From: Flavobacterium limnosediminis JC2902
Lineage (GTDB): Bacteria > Bacteroidota > Bacteroidia > Flavobacteriales > Flavobacteriaceae
NCBI RefSeq assembly: GCF_000498535.1
Contig: NZ_AVGG01000018.1
Location: forward strand, 186,001 to 250,000
Reading direction: 5' to 3'
Length of the DNA: 64,000 nt
The position numbers were made by a program, and so were the translations under genes. The notes below the pieces were generated by a model. The model was given only the letters and a program-made list of their open reading frames with translations, was not told where the DNA came from and made no database searches. Positions 1-7,754 of this stretch are shown piece by piece. Each line of letters begins with the position of its first letter. Within the stretch, counting starts at the first letter, position 1.

Positions 1-362
1 GGCATTCCTTCGAGTAACGCGTGCAGACACAAACTGATAAATAATGACCAAGGAATGTGGTACATGGTATCGTGACCGTGTACATGCCCGTGTTCCGCGC
101 CTTGCGAGAAATATTCAAGTATAATCTGAAACACGATTCCGAACATGATGAAGAAACCGATGTTGCCGTGAACATGACCATCCGATACCGCATGTTGCGC
201 AGATTCATAAACCGTGGGCAGTAAATGTGAAACCGTTAAAGCCAACAAAAACGAACCACTGAAGGCTAATAAAATCCTGAGGTTTTTTTTGCTTTTCGGA
301 CGGAAAAATGTAGCTATCACATAACCAAAAATAACCGAAAGTAATGGCAGTAGGTAGATCAT
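1..362 (-). CDS. ZIP-family divalent metal transporter, 3' end outside window
   Basis: The reverse strand reads from an ATG at 362 to the window edge without a stop, giving about 120 residues of a polytopic membrane protein. It has hydrophobic segments near residues 1-18, 27-50 and 70-85, and a His-rich stretch (GHVHGHDTMYH) of the kind found in the metal-binding loop of ZIP transporters, followed by a further membrane segment with SLCLHALLEG, which resembles the conserved ZIP helix with H and E metal ligands. ZIP proteins move Zn2+ or related ions into the cytoplasm. The start lies 1 bp beyond the stop of the methyltransferase gene at 364, so the two are probably co-transcribed. Confidence 0.8.
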   Translation of the reverse strand, partial: MIYLLPLLSVIFGYVIATFFRPKSKKNLRILLAFSGSFLLALTVSHLLPTVYESAQHAVSDGHVHGNIGFFIMFGIVFQIILEYFSQGAEHGHVHGHDTMYHIPWSLFISLCLHALLEGM

Positions 363-363
363 A

Positions 364-1107
364 TTATTTGAAAATCATTATCAGACGTTCCGAATCGTTT
401 TTATAGAATTTGCGCAGTTTGTAATCGCCAAAAACATCCAGGAGATAAATTCCGGCTTCTTCCATCATCTGTTCAAAATCGTTTAAAGTTAAGGCTTTTA
501 CTTTTTCAGTGAAATGAAAATGTTGTCCGTCGGCATCAAAATCGATTTCCTTGAATATATGATTGTCTTTTACGTAACGTTTGATGTGGAAATCGATACC
601 TTCCACGGTTTTAACTTCTTCGGGAACCAGATTATTGATGACATAATTCACATTCATAAAGTCGATTACTGCAAAACCATATTCGGATAAACTGTCGTGA
701 ATTGCTTTTAATGTGGTTGAATTATCATCATCGCTTTCAAAATATCCAAAACTCGTGAACAAATTGAAAACGGCATCAAATTTTTCTTCAAACGGCAAAC
801 GCATATCGTGAACTTTGAAATGCAGTTTTTCGTTGGCTGCCACAGAAGCTTCCGCGATACTGTTTTCGGATAAATCGGCACCGGTTACATCAAATCCTAA
901 CGTATTTAAATACATTGAATGACGTCCTTTGCCACAGGCTAAATCTAGAATTTTGGCATCTTCCGGAAGGTTCAGGTAATGTGTAAGGTTGTCCATGAAA
1001 TGCTGCGCTTCGGCTTCATCCCGTTCTTTGTATAAAATATGGTAGTAAGGAGTGTCGAACCAGGAGGCAAACCAGTTTTCCGTCGATTTATTTTGTATGT
1101 CTGACAT
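364..1107 (-). CDS. class I SAM-dependent methyltransferase
   Basis: This 247-residue soluble protein carries the SAM-binding motif I as DLACGKGRH at residues 55-63, followed by an acidic motif II (VTGADLSEN), so it has a Rossmann-like methyltransferase fold. The substrate cannot be told from sequence. It resembles small-molecule methyltransferases of the UbiE/Methyltransf_25 type more than RNA enzymes, because it has no RNA-binding domain. The gene heads a probable two-gene unit with the ZIP transporter, with a 1-bp gap. The intergenic region to the divergent gene at 1237 carries a TAnnTTTG box on this strand. Confidence 0.8.
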   Translation of the reverse strand: MSDIQNKSTENWFASWFDTPYYHILYKERDEAEAQHFMDNLTHYLNLPEDAKILDLACGKGRHSMYLNTLGFDVTGADLSENSIAEASVAANEKLHFKVHDMRLPFEEKFDAVFNLFTSFGYFESDDDNSTTLKAIHDSLSEYGFAVIDFMNVNYVINNLVPEEVKTVEGIDFHIKRYVKDNHIFKEIDFDADGQHFHFTEKVKALTLNDFEQMMEEAGIYLLDVFGDYKLRKFYKNDSERLIMIFK

Positions 1108-1138
1108 GTATTCTTCTGTTGGAGGATAATTAATCTTG

Positions 1139-1146
1139 CAAATTTA
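1139..1146 (-). promoter_or_regulatory. putative -7 box of Bacteroidetes promoter
   Basis: On the minus strand this reads TAAATTTG, matching the Bacteroidetes -7 consensus TAnnTTTG, about 32 bp upstream of the methyltransferase start at 1107. No convincing TTTG -33 partner is visible, so the call rests on one box. A similar TATTTTTG on the plus strand at 1150-1157 could serve the divergent gene at 1237. Confidence 0.35.
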
Positions 1147-1236
1147 ACGTATTTTTGCCGATGCAATCAACATGAAGTCGGAAAATAGAGCATAGAAGAT
1201 AGAAAAAAAAGATTGTATTGATATTGATATTTAAGA

Positions 1237-2412
1237 ATGGAACAAAATTTTAAAATGATTGCCAAAACCTTTTTTGGCTTCGAAGAAATATTAGCAAAAG
1301 AGTTGCAGCAATTGGGGGCACAAAATGTTGAAATGGGAACCCGAATGGTGAGTTTTGTAGGCGACAAAGGATTTATGTACAAAGCGAATTTAGCATTGCG
1401 TACGGCTTTAAAAATCCTGAAACCGATTTATCAGTTCCGAGCGTTTAACGAAGCGAGTTTGTACAAAGGTATTCAGGGTATTGACTGGTCGCAGTATTTA
1501 AATGCGCATCAGGCTTTTGTGGTGGATGTTACGTTGCATTCGGAACATTTTAACCATTCGCAATTCGTGGCGTTGAAAACGAAAGATGCGATTGTGGATC
1601 AGTTCCGCGATAAATTCGGAAAACGTCCGAGTATTGATAAAGATTTCCCTGATTTACGTATTAACATTCATATTGACCGTGATCAATGTTCGGTTTCTTT
1701 GGACAGTTCCGGGGATTCATTGCACCATAGAGGATATAAAACGGCTACTAATATTGCACCGATAAACGAAGTGTTGGCGGCAGGAATGTTGTTGCTTTCG
1801 GGTTGGGACGGACAAGGTGATTTTATTGATCCGATGTGTGGTTCGGGAACCATTTTAGCCGAAGCGGCGATGATTGCCTGTAACATTCCGGCAAACATCA
1901 ACCGAAAAGAATTTGCTTTCGAACGTTGGAGTGATTGGGATAACGAATTGTTTGACCAAATTATGAACTCGCTGATGAAAAAAGTAAAAGAGTTTCATTA
2001 TACAATTACTGGGTATGACAAGGCGCCGTCTGCCGTGATGAAAGCGAAAGACAATATCAAAAATGCAAATTTAGACGAATACGTAAAAATCTCGGAACGT
2101 AATTTCTTTGATACTGAAAAGGAAACACGCGGACCGTTGCACATGGTTTTCAACCCGCCTTACGGGGAACGATTGGATATCGAAATGGAACGTTTTTACA
2201 GAGAAATAGGTGATACATTGAAACAAAGCTATCCGGGAACAAACGCGTGGTTTATCACAGCCAATTTGGAAGCATTGAAATTTGTAGGTTTAAAACCATC
2301 GAGAAAAATTAAACTTTTCAACGGAAAACTGGAAGCACGTTTGGTGAAATACGAAATGTATGAAGGCAGTAAACGAACTAAGTTTCAGAATCTTGGAGAT
2401 AGAGAGGATTAG
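1237..2412 (+). CDS. THUMP-domain class I RNA methyltransferase (RlmL/YpsC-like)
   Basis: This 391-residue protein has an N-terminal THUMP RNA-binding domain (about residues 40-155) and a C-terminal Rossmann methyltransferase domain. Motif I is DPMCGSGT from residue 198, and motif IV is NPPYGER at 306-312, the NPPY signature of enzymes that methylate exocyclic amino groups of purines. The family includes the N-terminal half of RlmL and the YpsC/YcbY group, which makes N2-methylguanosine in 23S rRNA. The length matches single-domain family members, not the fused RlmKL. A decayed heptamer run and an A-rich leader precede the ATG, and a hexamer tandem repeat begins 3 bp after the stop. Confidence 0.88.
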   Translation: MEQNFKMIAKTFFGFEEILAKELQQLGAQNVEMGTRMVSFVGDKGFMYKANLALRTALKILKPIYQFRAFNEASLYKGIQGIDWSQYLNAHQAFVVDVTLHSEHFNHSQFVALKTKDAIVDQFRDKFGKRPSIDKDFPDLRINIHIDRDQCSVSLDSSGDSLHHRGYKTATNIAPINEVLAAGMLLLSGWDGQGDFIDPMCGSGTILAEAAMIACNIPANINRKEFAFERWSDWDNELFDQIMNSLMKKVKEFHYTITGYDKAPSAVMKAKDNIKNANLDEYVKISERNFFDTEKETRGPLHMVFNPPYGERLDIEMERFYREIGDTLKQSYPGTNAWFITANLEALKFVGLKPSRKIKLFNGKLEARLVKYEMYEGSKRTKFQNLGDRED

Positions 2413-2414
2413 GT

Positions 2415-2477
2415 AGTCTCAGTCTCAGTCTCAGTCTCAGTCTCAGTCTCAGTCTCAGTCTCAGTCTCAGTCTCAGT
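2415..2477 (+). repeat. hexanucleotide tandem repeat (AGTCTC)10
   Basis: Ten perfect copies of AGTCTC plus three further bases run from 2415, immediately after the stop codon of the THUMP methyltransferase and before the small membrane-protein gene at 2521. The array is uninterrupted, which suggests recent slippage and probable copy-number variation between isolates. Confidence 0.97.
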
Positions 2478-2520
2478 ATTCCAACTTATAACTCATAATT
2501 TATAATTCATAACTCGAAAT

Positions 2521-2757
2521 ATGACTTTAAAAACCAAATCAATCGTATTTAATTTTTTAGGCTTTGCTGTATTGTTTACCGTTATCCGTTTTCTCGTTCT
2601 GCCTGAGTTTACGAATCTTACGGGTGTTTTTTTGCCATTGACAGCTTTTGTAGTAGCCACTTTATTAGCGCCAAAATTTCAGGCGATAAAAACTGGTGAA
2701 GGTGAGAAACTATTTATGAAATGGTTGTTTACTAAAGGAGTGAAGGAGATTAAATAA
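2521..2757 (+). CDS. small two-helix membrane protein, unknown function
   Basis: This 78-residue protein has two clear membrane segments (about residues 8-27 and 33-51), separated by a short PEFTNLTG turn, and a Lys-rich C-terminal tail (about residues 52-78), so both ends are predicted to be cytoplasmic. I do not recognise a function. A strong intrinsic terminator follows at 2774, so the gene forms the end of a transcription unit, possibly together with the THUMP methyltransferase gene 108 bp upstream across the hexamer array. Confidence 0.7.
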   Translation: MTLKTKSIVFNFLGFAVLFTVIRFLVLPEFTNLTGVFLPLTAFVVATLLAPKFQAIKTGEGEKLFMKWLFTKGVKEIK

Positions 2758-2773
2758 AATCTTATTTAAAATC

Positions 2774-2814
2774 AAAAATCCCAAATTCTGAATCATTGGA
2801 ATTTGGGATTTTTT
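2774..2814 (+). terminator. intrinsic terminator
   Basis: A 15-bp perfect inverted repeat (AAAAATCCCAAATTC / GAATTTGGGATTTTT) with a 10-base loop ends in a T run. It lies 17 bp after the small membrane-protein gene. The A run on the other side makes it usable in both directions for the convergent DUF6048 gene. Confidence 0.9.
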
Positions 2815-2857
2815 GTAAATATCTATTTTCTATAGTCTATTTACTTTTTTCTAAAAG

Positions 2858-3568
2858 CTACTTCGTGCTCTTATAAAGAGGAATAAAATAACTCAGCGTA
2901 TAATTAAATCCAACACCGAAATTTCCTCCTTCATAGGTTCTGTTGAAACCCGGAATATACAGGTTGTCAAAGTTATCCGGTCTCGTTTCGTGTACCATGT
3001 AATTCAGACGAAATGAAAAGCCTAAATATAAGTTGTTGACTAATTCCGCTTTGATACCGGTTACCACTTCAAGCCAACTGGCGTTCAGCCCGTCAGTTTT
3101 TTGTCCGGAATCTTTCGTGGTTTCGCCAAAATACGGATTAGTATTGTAGATAGAATAGTTGTTCAGCGTCTGAGAAAAGGTGCTTCCGCCGTAACGCATT
3201 CCCACATAAATCATGTTTTCCATATCCAGCCAGTTGGTATAGGTATTGTAATCAAAACCTAGCTTAAGATACGTTCCGTTGGTGGTGAAATTCAACTGAT
3301 CTTCATCAACGGTCTTTTCTTCATTTCCAAACTCAGTCGCAATGTAGACTTTCTTGGTTAAACGATAATCGCCGACAACTTCAAAACCGGTATAATCCTT
3401 ATCGTAGATGTTTTTTGCCAATCGGTGCAAATCCAAACCGACCCTGATGCCGTAGCGTTCCGTTCTTCCTTGAGTTAACGTATCTTTTGCTTTTTCCTGT
3501 GCTGATAATGTTGTTACTGAAACCAACATCAAAGCTATGCTAAAAATAGATTTTAATGTGTGTTTCAT
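2858..3568 (-). CDS. DUF6048 family exported protein (outer-membrane beta-barrel-like)
   Basis: The chosen start at 3568 gives MKHTLKSIFSIALMLVSVTTLSAQ, a clean signal peptide; the longer open frame up to 3637 would place 23 non-signal residues in front of it. The mature protein of about 212 residues is rich in alternating aromatic and hydrophobic strands (for example GVGFNYTLSYFIPLY at the C-terminus), typical of a small outer-membrane barrel, and matches what I know as DUF6048 in flavobacteria. The first 29 bp overlap the end of the upstream DUF6452 gene, which implies translational coupling. No molecular function is established for this family. Confidence 0.75.
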   Translation of the reverse strand: MKHTLKSIFSIALMLVSVTTLSAQEKAKDTLTQGRTERYGIRVGLDLHRLAKNIYDKDYTGFEVVGDYRLTKKVYIATEFGNEEKTVDEDQLNFTTNGTYLKLGFDYNTYTNWLDMENMIYVGMRYGGSTFSQTLNNYSIYNTNPYFGETTKDSGQKTDGLNASWLEVVTGIKAELVNNLYLGFSFRLNYMVHETRPDNFDNLYIPGFNRTYEGGNFGVGFNYTLSYFIPLYKSTK

Positions 3569-4058
3569 TATCGTATTGAATATTGGATTGTAATACTTCG
3601 ATTGGTGTGGTGGTTGATATCCAAAGGCCGTCTGCATTGGTGCCGTCTGTTACAACCGGATTGTTTTCGTTGAGCTGAAATACAGTTTTATAACCACAGG
3701 CTCTTGAAACATAGATGTCTTCCCTTGCATAATTAAATGTGAGTTCATCAGTATTGTCATTGGTCAGATCATTGTCATAACCGTTTAGAATAAACTGAAA
3801 TGTTGTAATATCTTCGTTTGTTTTCAACGGAATTTTGATCTTACTTACACCGTTTTTATTTTCCATTTCGGCATAGCCGGGAGAAAGAATCTTCAGGTTA
3901 GTAACATTTTTTAAATTTTCGGGATTGGCCGCATCATAAAATTCAATCACTACACTGGGTGTTGTAGGTGTTCCTTCGGCGCAAATGTCATCTTTCTCGC
4001 AACTCCAAAAGGAATTGGCGATTAAAACGGTTAAGGCGAATATTTTTAATTTTTTCAT
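3540..4058 (-). CDS. DUF6452 family lipoprotein
   Basis: This 172-residue protein begins with a lipoprotein signal peptide ending at FWSC-E (Cys20), so it is predicted to be lipidated. The rest is a beta-rich domain with conserved Cys (CAEGTPTTPSVVIEFYD, and RACGYKT later) typical of DUF6452 in flavobacteria. Its 3' end overlaps the start of the DUF6048 gene by 29 bp, and rlmD lies 27 bp downstream of a region read in the same direction (5501 to 4086 precedes it). The gene order rlmD, DUF6452, DUF6048 suggests one transcription unit reading leftward. Function is unknown. Confidence 0.75.
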   Translation of the reverse strand: MKKLKIFALTVLIANSFWSCEKDDICAEGTPTTPSVVIEFYDAANPENLKNVTNLKILSPGYAEMENKNGVSKIKIPLKTNEDITTFQFILNGYDNDLTNDNTDELTFNYAREDIYVSRACGYKTVFQLNENNPVVTDGTNADGLWISTTTPIEVLQSNIQYDNETHIKIYF

Positions 4059-4085
4059 GTATTTCTGAATTCTGAAATCCGATTC

Positions 4086-5501
4086 CTAACTTCTTTTTTC
4101 CAAAAGTACAACATTTTCCACATGATGCGTTTGTGGGAACATATCCACCGGACGCACTCGGGTTACTTTGTACATTTCGTCCATTAAAGCCAAATCACGG
4201 GCCTGTGTAGCCGAATTACAGCTTACATAAACCACTTTTTCAGGAGCGATACTTAAAATTTGCTTCACTACATCGGCATGCATTCCGTCACGCGGCGGGT
4301 CGGTAATAATTACATCCGGATGACCATGCGTTTTAATGAAATCGTCATTGAATACGTTCTTCATATCACCCACGAAGAATTCACAATTGGTAATGTTATT
4401 GCGTTTCGCGTTTTCTTTAGCATCGGCAATCGCTTCCGGAACTGCTTCCACACCAATTACTTTTTTTGCTTTTTTCGAAACGAATTGCGCGATTGTACCT
4501 GTTCCGGTATATAAATCGTAAACCAGTTCTTCGCCTGTCAATCCGGCAAATTCTCTTGTAATCGAGTATAATTCATACGCTTGCGCAGAATTTGTCTGAT
4601 AGAAAGATTTCGCATTGATGCTGAAGTTCAAACCTTCCATTTCTTCCAAAATGTACTCTCTTCCTTTGAATAGAATAATGTCTTGGTCGTATATGGTATC
4701 GTTTGCTTTCTGATTGATAACGTATTGTAACGAAGTGATTTCCGGGAAACGCGCTGCCAGGAAATTCATCATTAATTCAATTCCGATTTTATCATTCTCA
4801 AAAAACTGAATCAAAACCATTATTTCTCCTGTAGAAGCAGTACGAATCATTAATGTTCGCAACAAGCCTTCAAGGTTTCTCGGATTGAAAAACGACAATT
4901 CATTTTCATTGGCAAATCGTCTGATTTCATTACGGATATCGTTGGACGGATCCTGTTGTAAATGACATTTGTTGATATCCAGAATCTTGTCCCACATTTT
5001 CGGAATATGGAAACCTACTGCATTTTTATTGTCCAGTTCTGCTCCGCTGTCTACTTCTTCCTGAGTCATCCAACGCGAGCTGGAGAAACCGAATTCCATT
5101 TTATTTCTGTAGAAAAATTGTTCTTTCGATCCTAAAATCGGTTCGAAACCCGGTAATTCAATTTTTCCGATTCTTTTTAAATGATTGTAAACTTCCTGAT
5201 TTTTATAGAACAATTGTTGTTCGTATTTCATGTTTTGCCACTTACAGCCACCGCAAACACCAAAATGTTCACAAACCGGTGTTGTTCTGTGTTCTGAAAA
5301 TTCGTGGAATTTTATTGCTTTTCCTTCAAAGTAGGATTTCCGCTTTTTGAATGTCTGAACGTCCACCACGTCGCCAGGAACGACATTAGGTATAAAGATA
5401 ACCTGACCTTCTGGGGCTTTTGCCACCGATACGCCTTTTGCACCTGCATCAAGGACTTTTACGTTTTCGAATACGATTTTGTCTGTTTTTTTTCTTCCCA
5501 T
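4086..5501 (-). CDS. rlmD: 23S rRNA (uracil-C5)-methyltransferase RlmD
   Basis: This 471-residue protein has an N-terminal TRAM domain (about residues 5-65), then Cys residues at 77, 83 and 86 plus one near 178 that match the four ligands of the family's 4Fe-4S cluster. The C-terminal SAM domain carries DLYTGTGTIAQF, the TDPPRDG motif, and the VYVSCNS catalytic Cys. The enzyme makes m5U in 23S rRNA (U1939 in E. coli), though paralogues in Bacteroidetes can act on U747 or on tRNA, so the exact base is inferred. It leads the leftward unit with DUF6452 and DUF6048. Confidence 0.9.
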   Translation of the reverse strand: MGRKKTDKIVFENVKVLDAGAKGVSVAKAPEGQVIFIPNVVPGDVVDVQTFKKRKSYFEGKAIKFHEFSEHRTTPVCEHFGVCGGCKWQNMKYEQQLFYKNQEVYNHLKRIGKIELPGFEPILGSKEQFFYRNKMEFGFSSSRWMTQEEVDSGAELDNKNAVGFHIPKMWDKILDINKCHLQQDPSNDIRNEIRRFANENELSFFNPRNLEGLLRTLMIRTASTGEIMVLIQFFENDKIGIELMMNFLAARFPEITSLQYVINQKANDTIYDQDIILFKGREYILEEMEGLNFSINAKSFYQTNSAQAYELYSITREFAGLTGEELVYDLYTGTGTIAQFVSKKAKKVIGVEAVPEAIADAKENAKRNNITNCEFFVGDMKNVFNDDFIKTHGHPDVIITDPPRDGMHADVVKQILSIAPEKVVYVSCNSATQARDLALMDEMYKVTRVRPVDMFPQTHHVENVVLLEKRS

Positions 5502-5651
5502 GGGGCAAAGATAATGAAACAGTATTCAGTTATTAATAGTTAGTGCAGAGTTTTTTATCATAGAGATAGGGTTAATAAAAACTCAATTAACATAAAATTA
5601 GTAATACGTTACTGTATTAATAAATATTTTCGTTTGCAAACCAACAGACAC

Positions 5652-6371
5652 ATGAAAAAACTTTATTTTCTTTTAACTCTTACAGGCCTCACAACAACTT
5701 TGTTTTCGCAATCTAAAATGAATGGAAAACTTGTAGATGAGAGTGCTTTGATTCCGAATGTTGAAGTGATAAATGCTACTAAGCAACTGATTGTAAAAAC
5801 GAATGATGAAGGTGATTTTCAAATTTTGGCAGATATAAATGATGAAATCATTATTTATTCAAAGAATTACCTTGAGAAGCATCTGAAGGTGAAAAAAGAA
5901 CATTTGACCAATGAAAATATAATTGTTTTGCAAAGGAAACAAATTGATTTGGAAGAGCTTAAGATTGAAAAACTTTCAACTTTCAAAGTGGATATGAGTT
6001 ATGATGCTTTAAAAATGGAAAAAATATACAAAGAGCAATCCAGGCCAAAACCAGAAGGCGTTTATACGGGTGAAATTCAAAATGGTGCTGATTTTGTCGC
6101 CATAGGTGGTAAATTGGTTGGTTTAGTACGCAAACTTTTTCCTAAAAAAGAAAAAAAGGAAGCGTCTGAAAGAACAGAAAGTTTTAGCACAATGGCAAAA
6201 AACAGGTTTACGTATGATTTTTTTACCCGAAATCTTAATCTGAATGAAAATGAAATTGATTTGTTTTTGACTTTTTGTGAAATGGATGAAGCGTCTAAAA
6301 CGTTTAATAAGAAATCAGGGGCTCTCGATCTAATGGATTTTCTGCTTAAAAAAAGAGGAGAATTTAAATAG
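5652..6371 (+). CDS. exported protein with carboxypeptidase-regulatory-like domain
   Basis: Starting at 5652 gives MKKLYFLLTLTGLTTTLFSQ, a signal peptide; the open frame upstream adds six residues with no support. Residues about 25-90 (MNGKLVDESALIPNVEVIN... TNDEGDFQI) form the beta-sandwich carboxypeptidase-like regulatory domain common at the N-terminus of Bacteroidetes outer-membrane proteins. The remaining 150 residues are Lys- and Glu-rich and not recognised. There is no TonB plug or barrel, so it is probably a periplasmic or surface-associated protein of unknown role. It stands alone between the rlmD promoter region and a structured intergenic segment. Confidence 0.7.
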   Translation: MKKLYFLLTLTGLTTTLFSQSKMNGKLVDESALIPNVEVINATKQLIVKTNDEGDFQILADINDEIIIYSKNYLEKHLKVKKEHLTNENIIVLQRKQIDLEELKIEKLSTFKVDMSYDALKMEKIYKEQSRPKPEGVYTGEIQNGADFVAIGGKLVGLVRKLFPKKEKKEASERTESFSTMAKNRFTYDFFTRNLNLNENEIDLFLTFCEMDEASKTFNKKSGALDLMDFLLKKRGEFK

Positions 6372-6425
6372 TGATTTTCAGTATATAGTAATCAGAAAAG
6401 AGCATTTGGAATTTTGTTTTTATAA

Positions 6426-6531
6426 ATTATAATGCGAATCAAGTGTTAAAATAAAACACTAACATCCTTCATGTTAGGTCTGCGTTGAGAATCAAAAGTT
6501 ACAAATCCGACTCTTGATCCGCATTTATAAT
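6426..6531. other. structured intergenic element (possible ncRNA or MITE-like repeat)
   Basis: The 106-bp segment is bounded by imperfect 18/19-bp terminal inverted repeats: ATTATAATGCGAATCAAG at 6426-6443 and CTTGATCCGCATTTATAAT at 6513-6531, with one bulge and one mismatch. Inside are two adjacent hairpins, AGTGTT/AACACT (6442-6460) and CTAACAT/ATGTTAG (6459-6477), which share two bases. A further stretch (GAGAATCAAAAG, 6487-6498) could pair with the 3' arm instead of the 5' arm. It matches no RNA family I know. Either a small structured RNA or a non-autonomous terminal-inverted-repeat element is possible. Confidence 0.5.
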
Positions 6532-6532
6532 A

Positions 6533-6559
6533 AAAAACACGTCCTTTATTCAAAGACGT
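6533..6559 (-). terminator. intrinsic terminator of the lipoprotein gene
   Basis: Read on the minus strand, ACGTCTTT pairs with AAAGGACGT (one bulged base) and is followed by GTTTTTTA. This is the expected position for termination of the gene that ends at 6585. Confidence 0.7.
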
Positions 6560-6584
6560 ATTTAAAAGACAGGTCTGATTTAAA

Positions 6585-7028
6585 TTAATAATTTATATCA
6601 AAAGTACCTTCGGTAACCGTTATGGGCTCTAGTATGTTAAAAGAGTGATTCATCGTACCTGTTAATGTTCCTTTGAGTTTATTTGTTGTATTCTCATTGA
6701 TTGTGATTGTAAAAGTTTCCGAAGGCTGATAATAATTTTCAATTTCAGAATACTGGACGAAATAAATTTCTCCACTGTCGCGTGTCAAATTCAATTCAAA
6801 AGTATTGGAGGGATCGTTATTCAAATGTGCAGTTATTTCCACATCGGTATATTCCGGGTATTCTATAACATCAACATCTATTACCGTGAAATTTTTCTGA
6901 ACACCATTAATTTTTGCCGATACGAATCCTTCCGGTGTAGGGGTCGAATTATTACTGTCGTCGTCTTTAGAACAAGATGAAAAGAAACTGACTGACAGAA
7001 TTGCTAAGAACAGTATAATTTTTTTCAT
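6585..7028 (-). CDS. hypothetical lipoprotein (DUF6252-like)
   Basis: The start at 7028 yields MKKIILFLAILSVSFFSSC-SKDDD, a textbook lipoprotein signal with Cys19 followed by an acidic Bacteroidetes export signal (SKDDDSNN). The eight-residue upstream extension is unlikely to be translated. The mature 128 residues form a beta-rich domain (FVSAKINGVQKNF... GTFDINY) that resembles DUF6252-type lipoproteins, though I am not certain of the family. The acidic SKDDD after the Cys fits the lipoprotein export signal that sends Bacteroidetes lipoproteins to the cell surface. It is a single gene with its own terminator. Confidence 0.65.
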   Translation of the reverse strand: MKKIILFLAILSVSFFSSCSKDDDSNNSTPTPEGFVSAKINGVQKNFTVIDVDVIEYPEYTDVEITAHLNNDPSNTFELNLTRDSGEIYFVQYSEIENYYQPSETFTITINENTTNKLKGTLTGTMNHSFNILEPITVTEGTFDINY

Positions 7029-7202
7029 AATATAAAAGTTATTTTGGTTCAACAGTCTGAATTTAAGAAAATTATGGGAATTTAGTTTTATAGACAGAGT
7101 TAAAATCGATATTGGTCATTTTTAAATCGTCAAATAACAAGTGCTGAAAAATAAGTTTCTAATGACTACATTCGCACTCTGAAATTCAACAAGAAAAAGC
7201 AT

Positions 7203-7754
7203 ATGAAAACTCACTTAGTTCTTTTACGCGGAATCAATGTTTCCGGTCACAATATGATCAAAATGGAAGCATTAAAGAGTACTTTGGAAAGCATTGGTTT
7301 CCAAAATGTTGTAACCTATATTCAATCCGGTAATGTTTTTGTGGATTCAGATGAGGAAAGTCCTTTTGCTGTGGGTTTTCAGATCAAACAGGAAATCTTT
7401 AAAACTTTTGGTCACGAAGTTCCTGTGGTGGTAATTGGAAAACAGGATTTGGAAAACTGTTTCAGAAATAATCCTTACCTGAAAGAGAAAGAACCGGATA
7501 CCAAGAAATTATATGTGGCATTTATTTCCAAGGAATTGGCTTCCGGTGCTTTAAATGATTTGAAAATGAGTCAGGTTAAACCTGATGAAGCCAGTATTGA
7601 TGCCAGTCGAATCTACATCAAATATGCTGTTGGAGCCGGAAAAACCCGATTTGATCAAAAGTACATTGAAAAAAAGCTGAATGTAACGGCAACCATCCGA
7701 AACTGGAATACCGTTACTAATCTGCTTTCTCTTTTTGAGGACAGAAACGGCTAA
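7203..7754 (+). CDS. DUF1697 family protein
   Basis: This 183-residue soluble protein opens with LVLLRGINVSGHNMIKM and VTYIQSGNVFV, the hallmark of DUF1697 (a YcfF/ferredoxin-like fold seen across bacteria, biochemical role unknown). The length matches the family. Its last four bases overlap the end of the convergent peroxidase gene. A TACATTCG box about 30 bp upstream weakly resembles a -7 element. Confidence 0.85.
   Translation: MKTHLVLLRGINVSGHNMIKMEALKSTLESIGFQNVVTYIQSGNVFVDSDEESPFAVGFQIKQEIFKTFGHEVPVVVIGKQDLENCFRNNPYLKEKEPDTKKLYVAFISKELASGALNDLKMSQVKPDEASIDASRIYIKYAVGAGKTRFDQKYIEKKLNVTATIRNWNTVTNLLSLFEDRNG

Noticed and set aside
1167..1382. 71-residue minus-strand frame overlapping the THUMP gene start
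   Set aside because: It lies antisense to a clear coding region and its sequence has no domain or signal features; it is a shadow frame.
6471..6477. Integron attC-like site (GTTAGGT)
   Set aside because: Only one of the required core sites matches; the opposite site CACTAAC breaks the RYYYAAC rule, and no integron integrase is present.
6426..6531. Reading the structured element as a tRNA
   Set aside because: The outer stem is 17-18 bp rather than 7, the anticodon-like loop lacks U33, and no T-arm with GGTTC is present.
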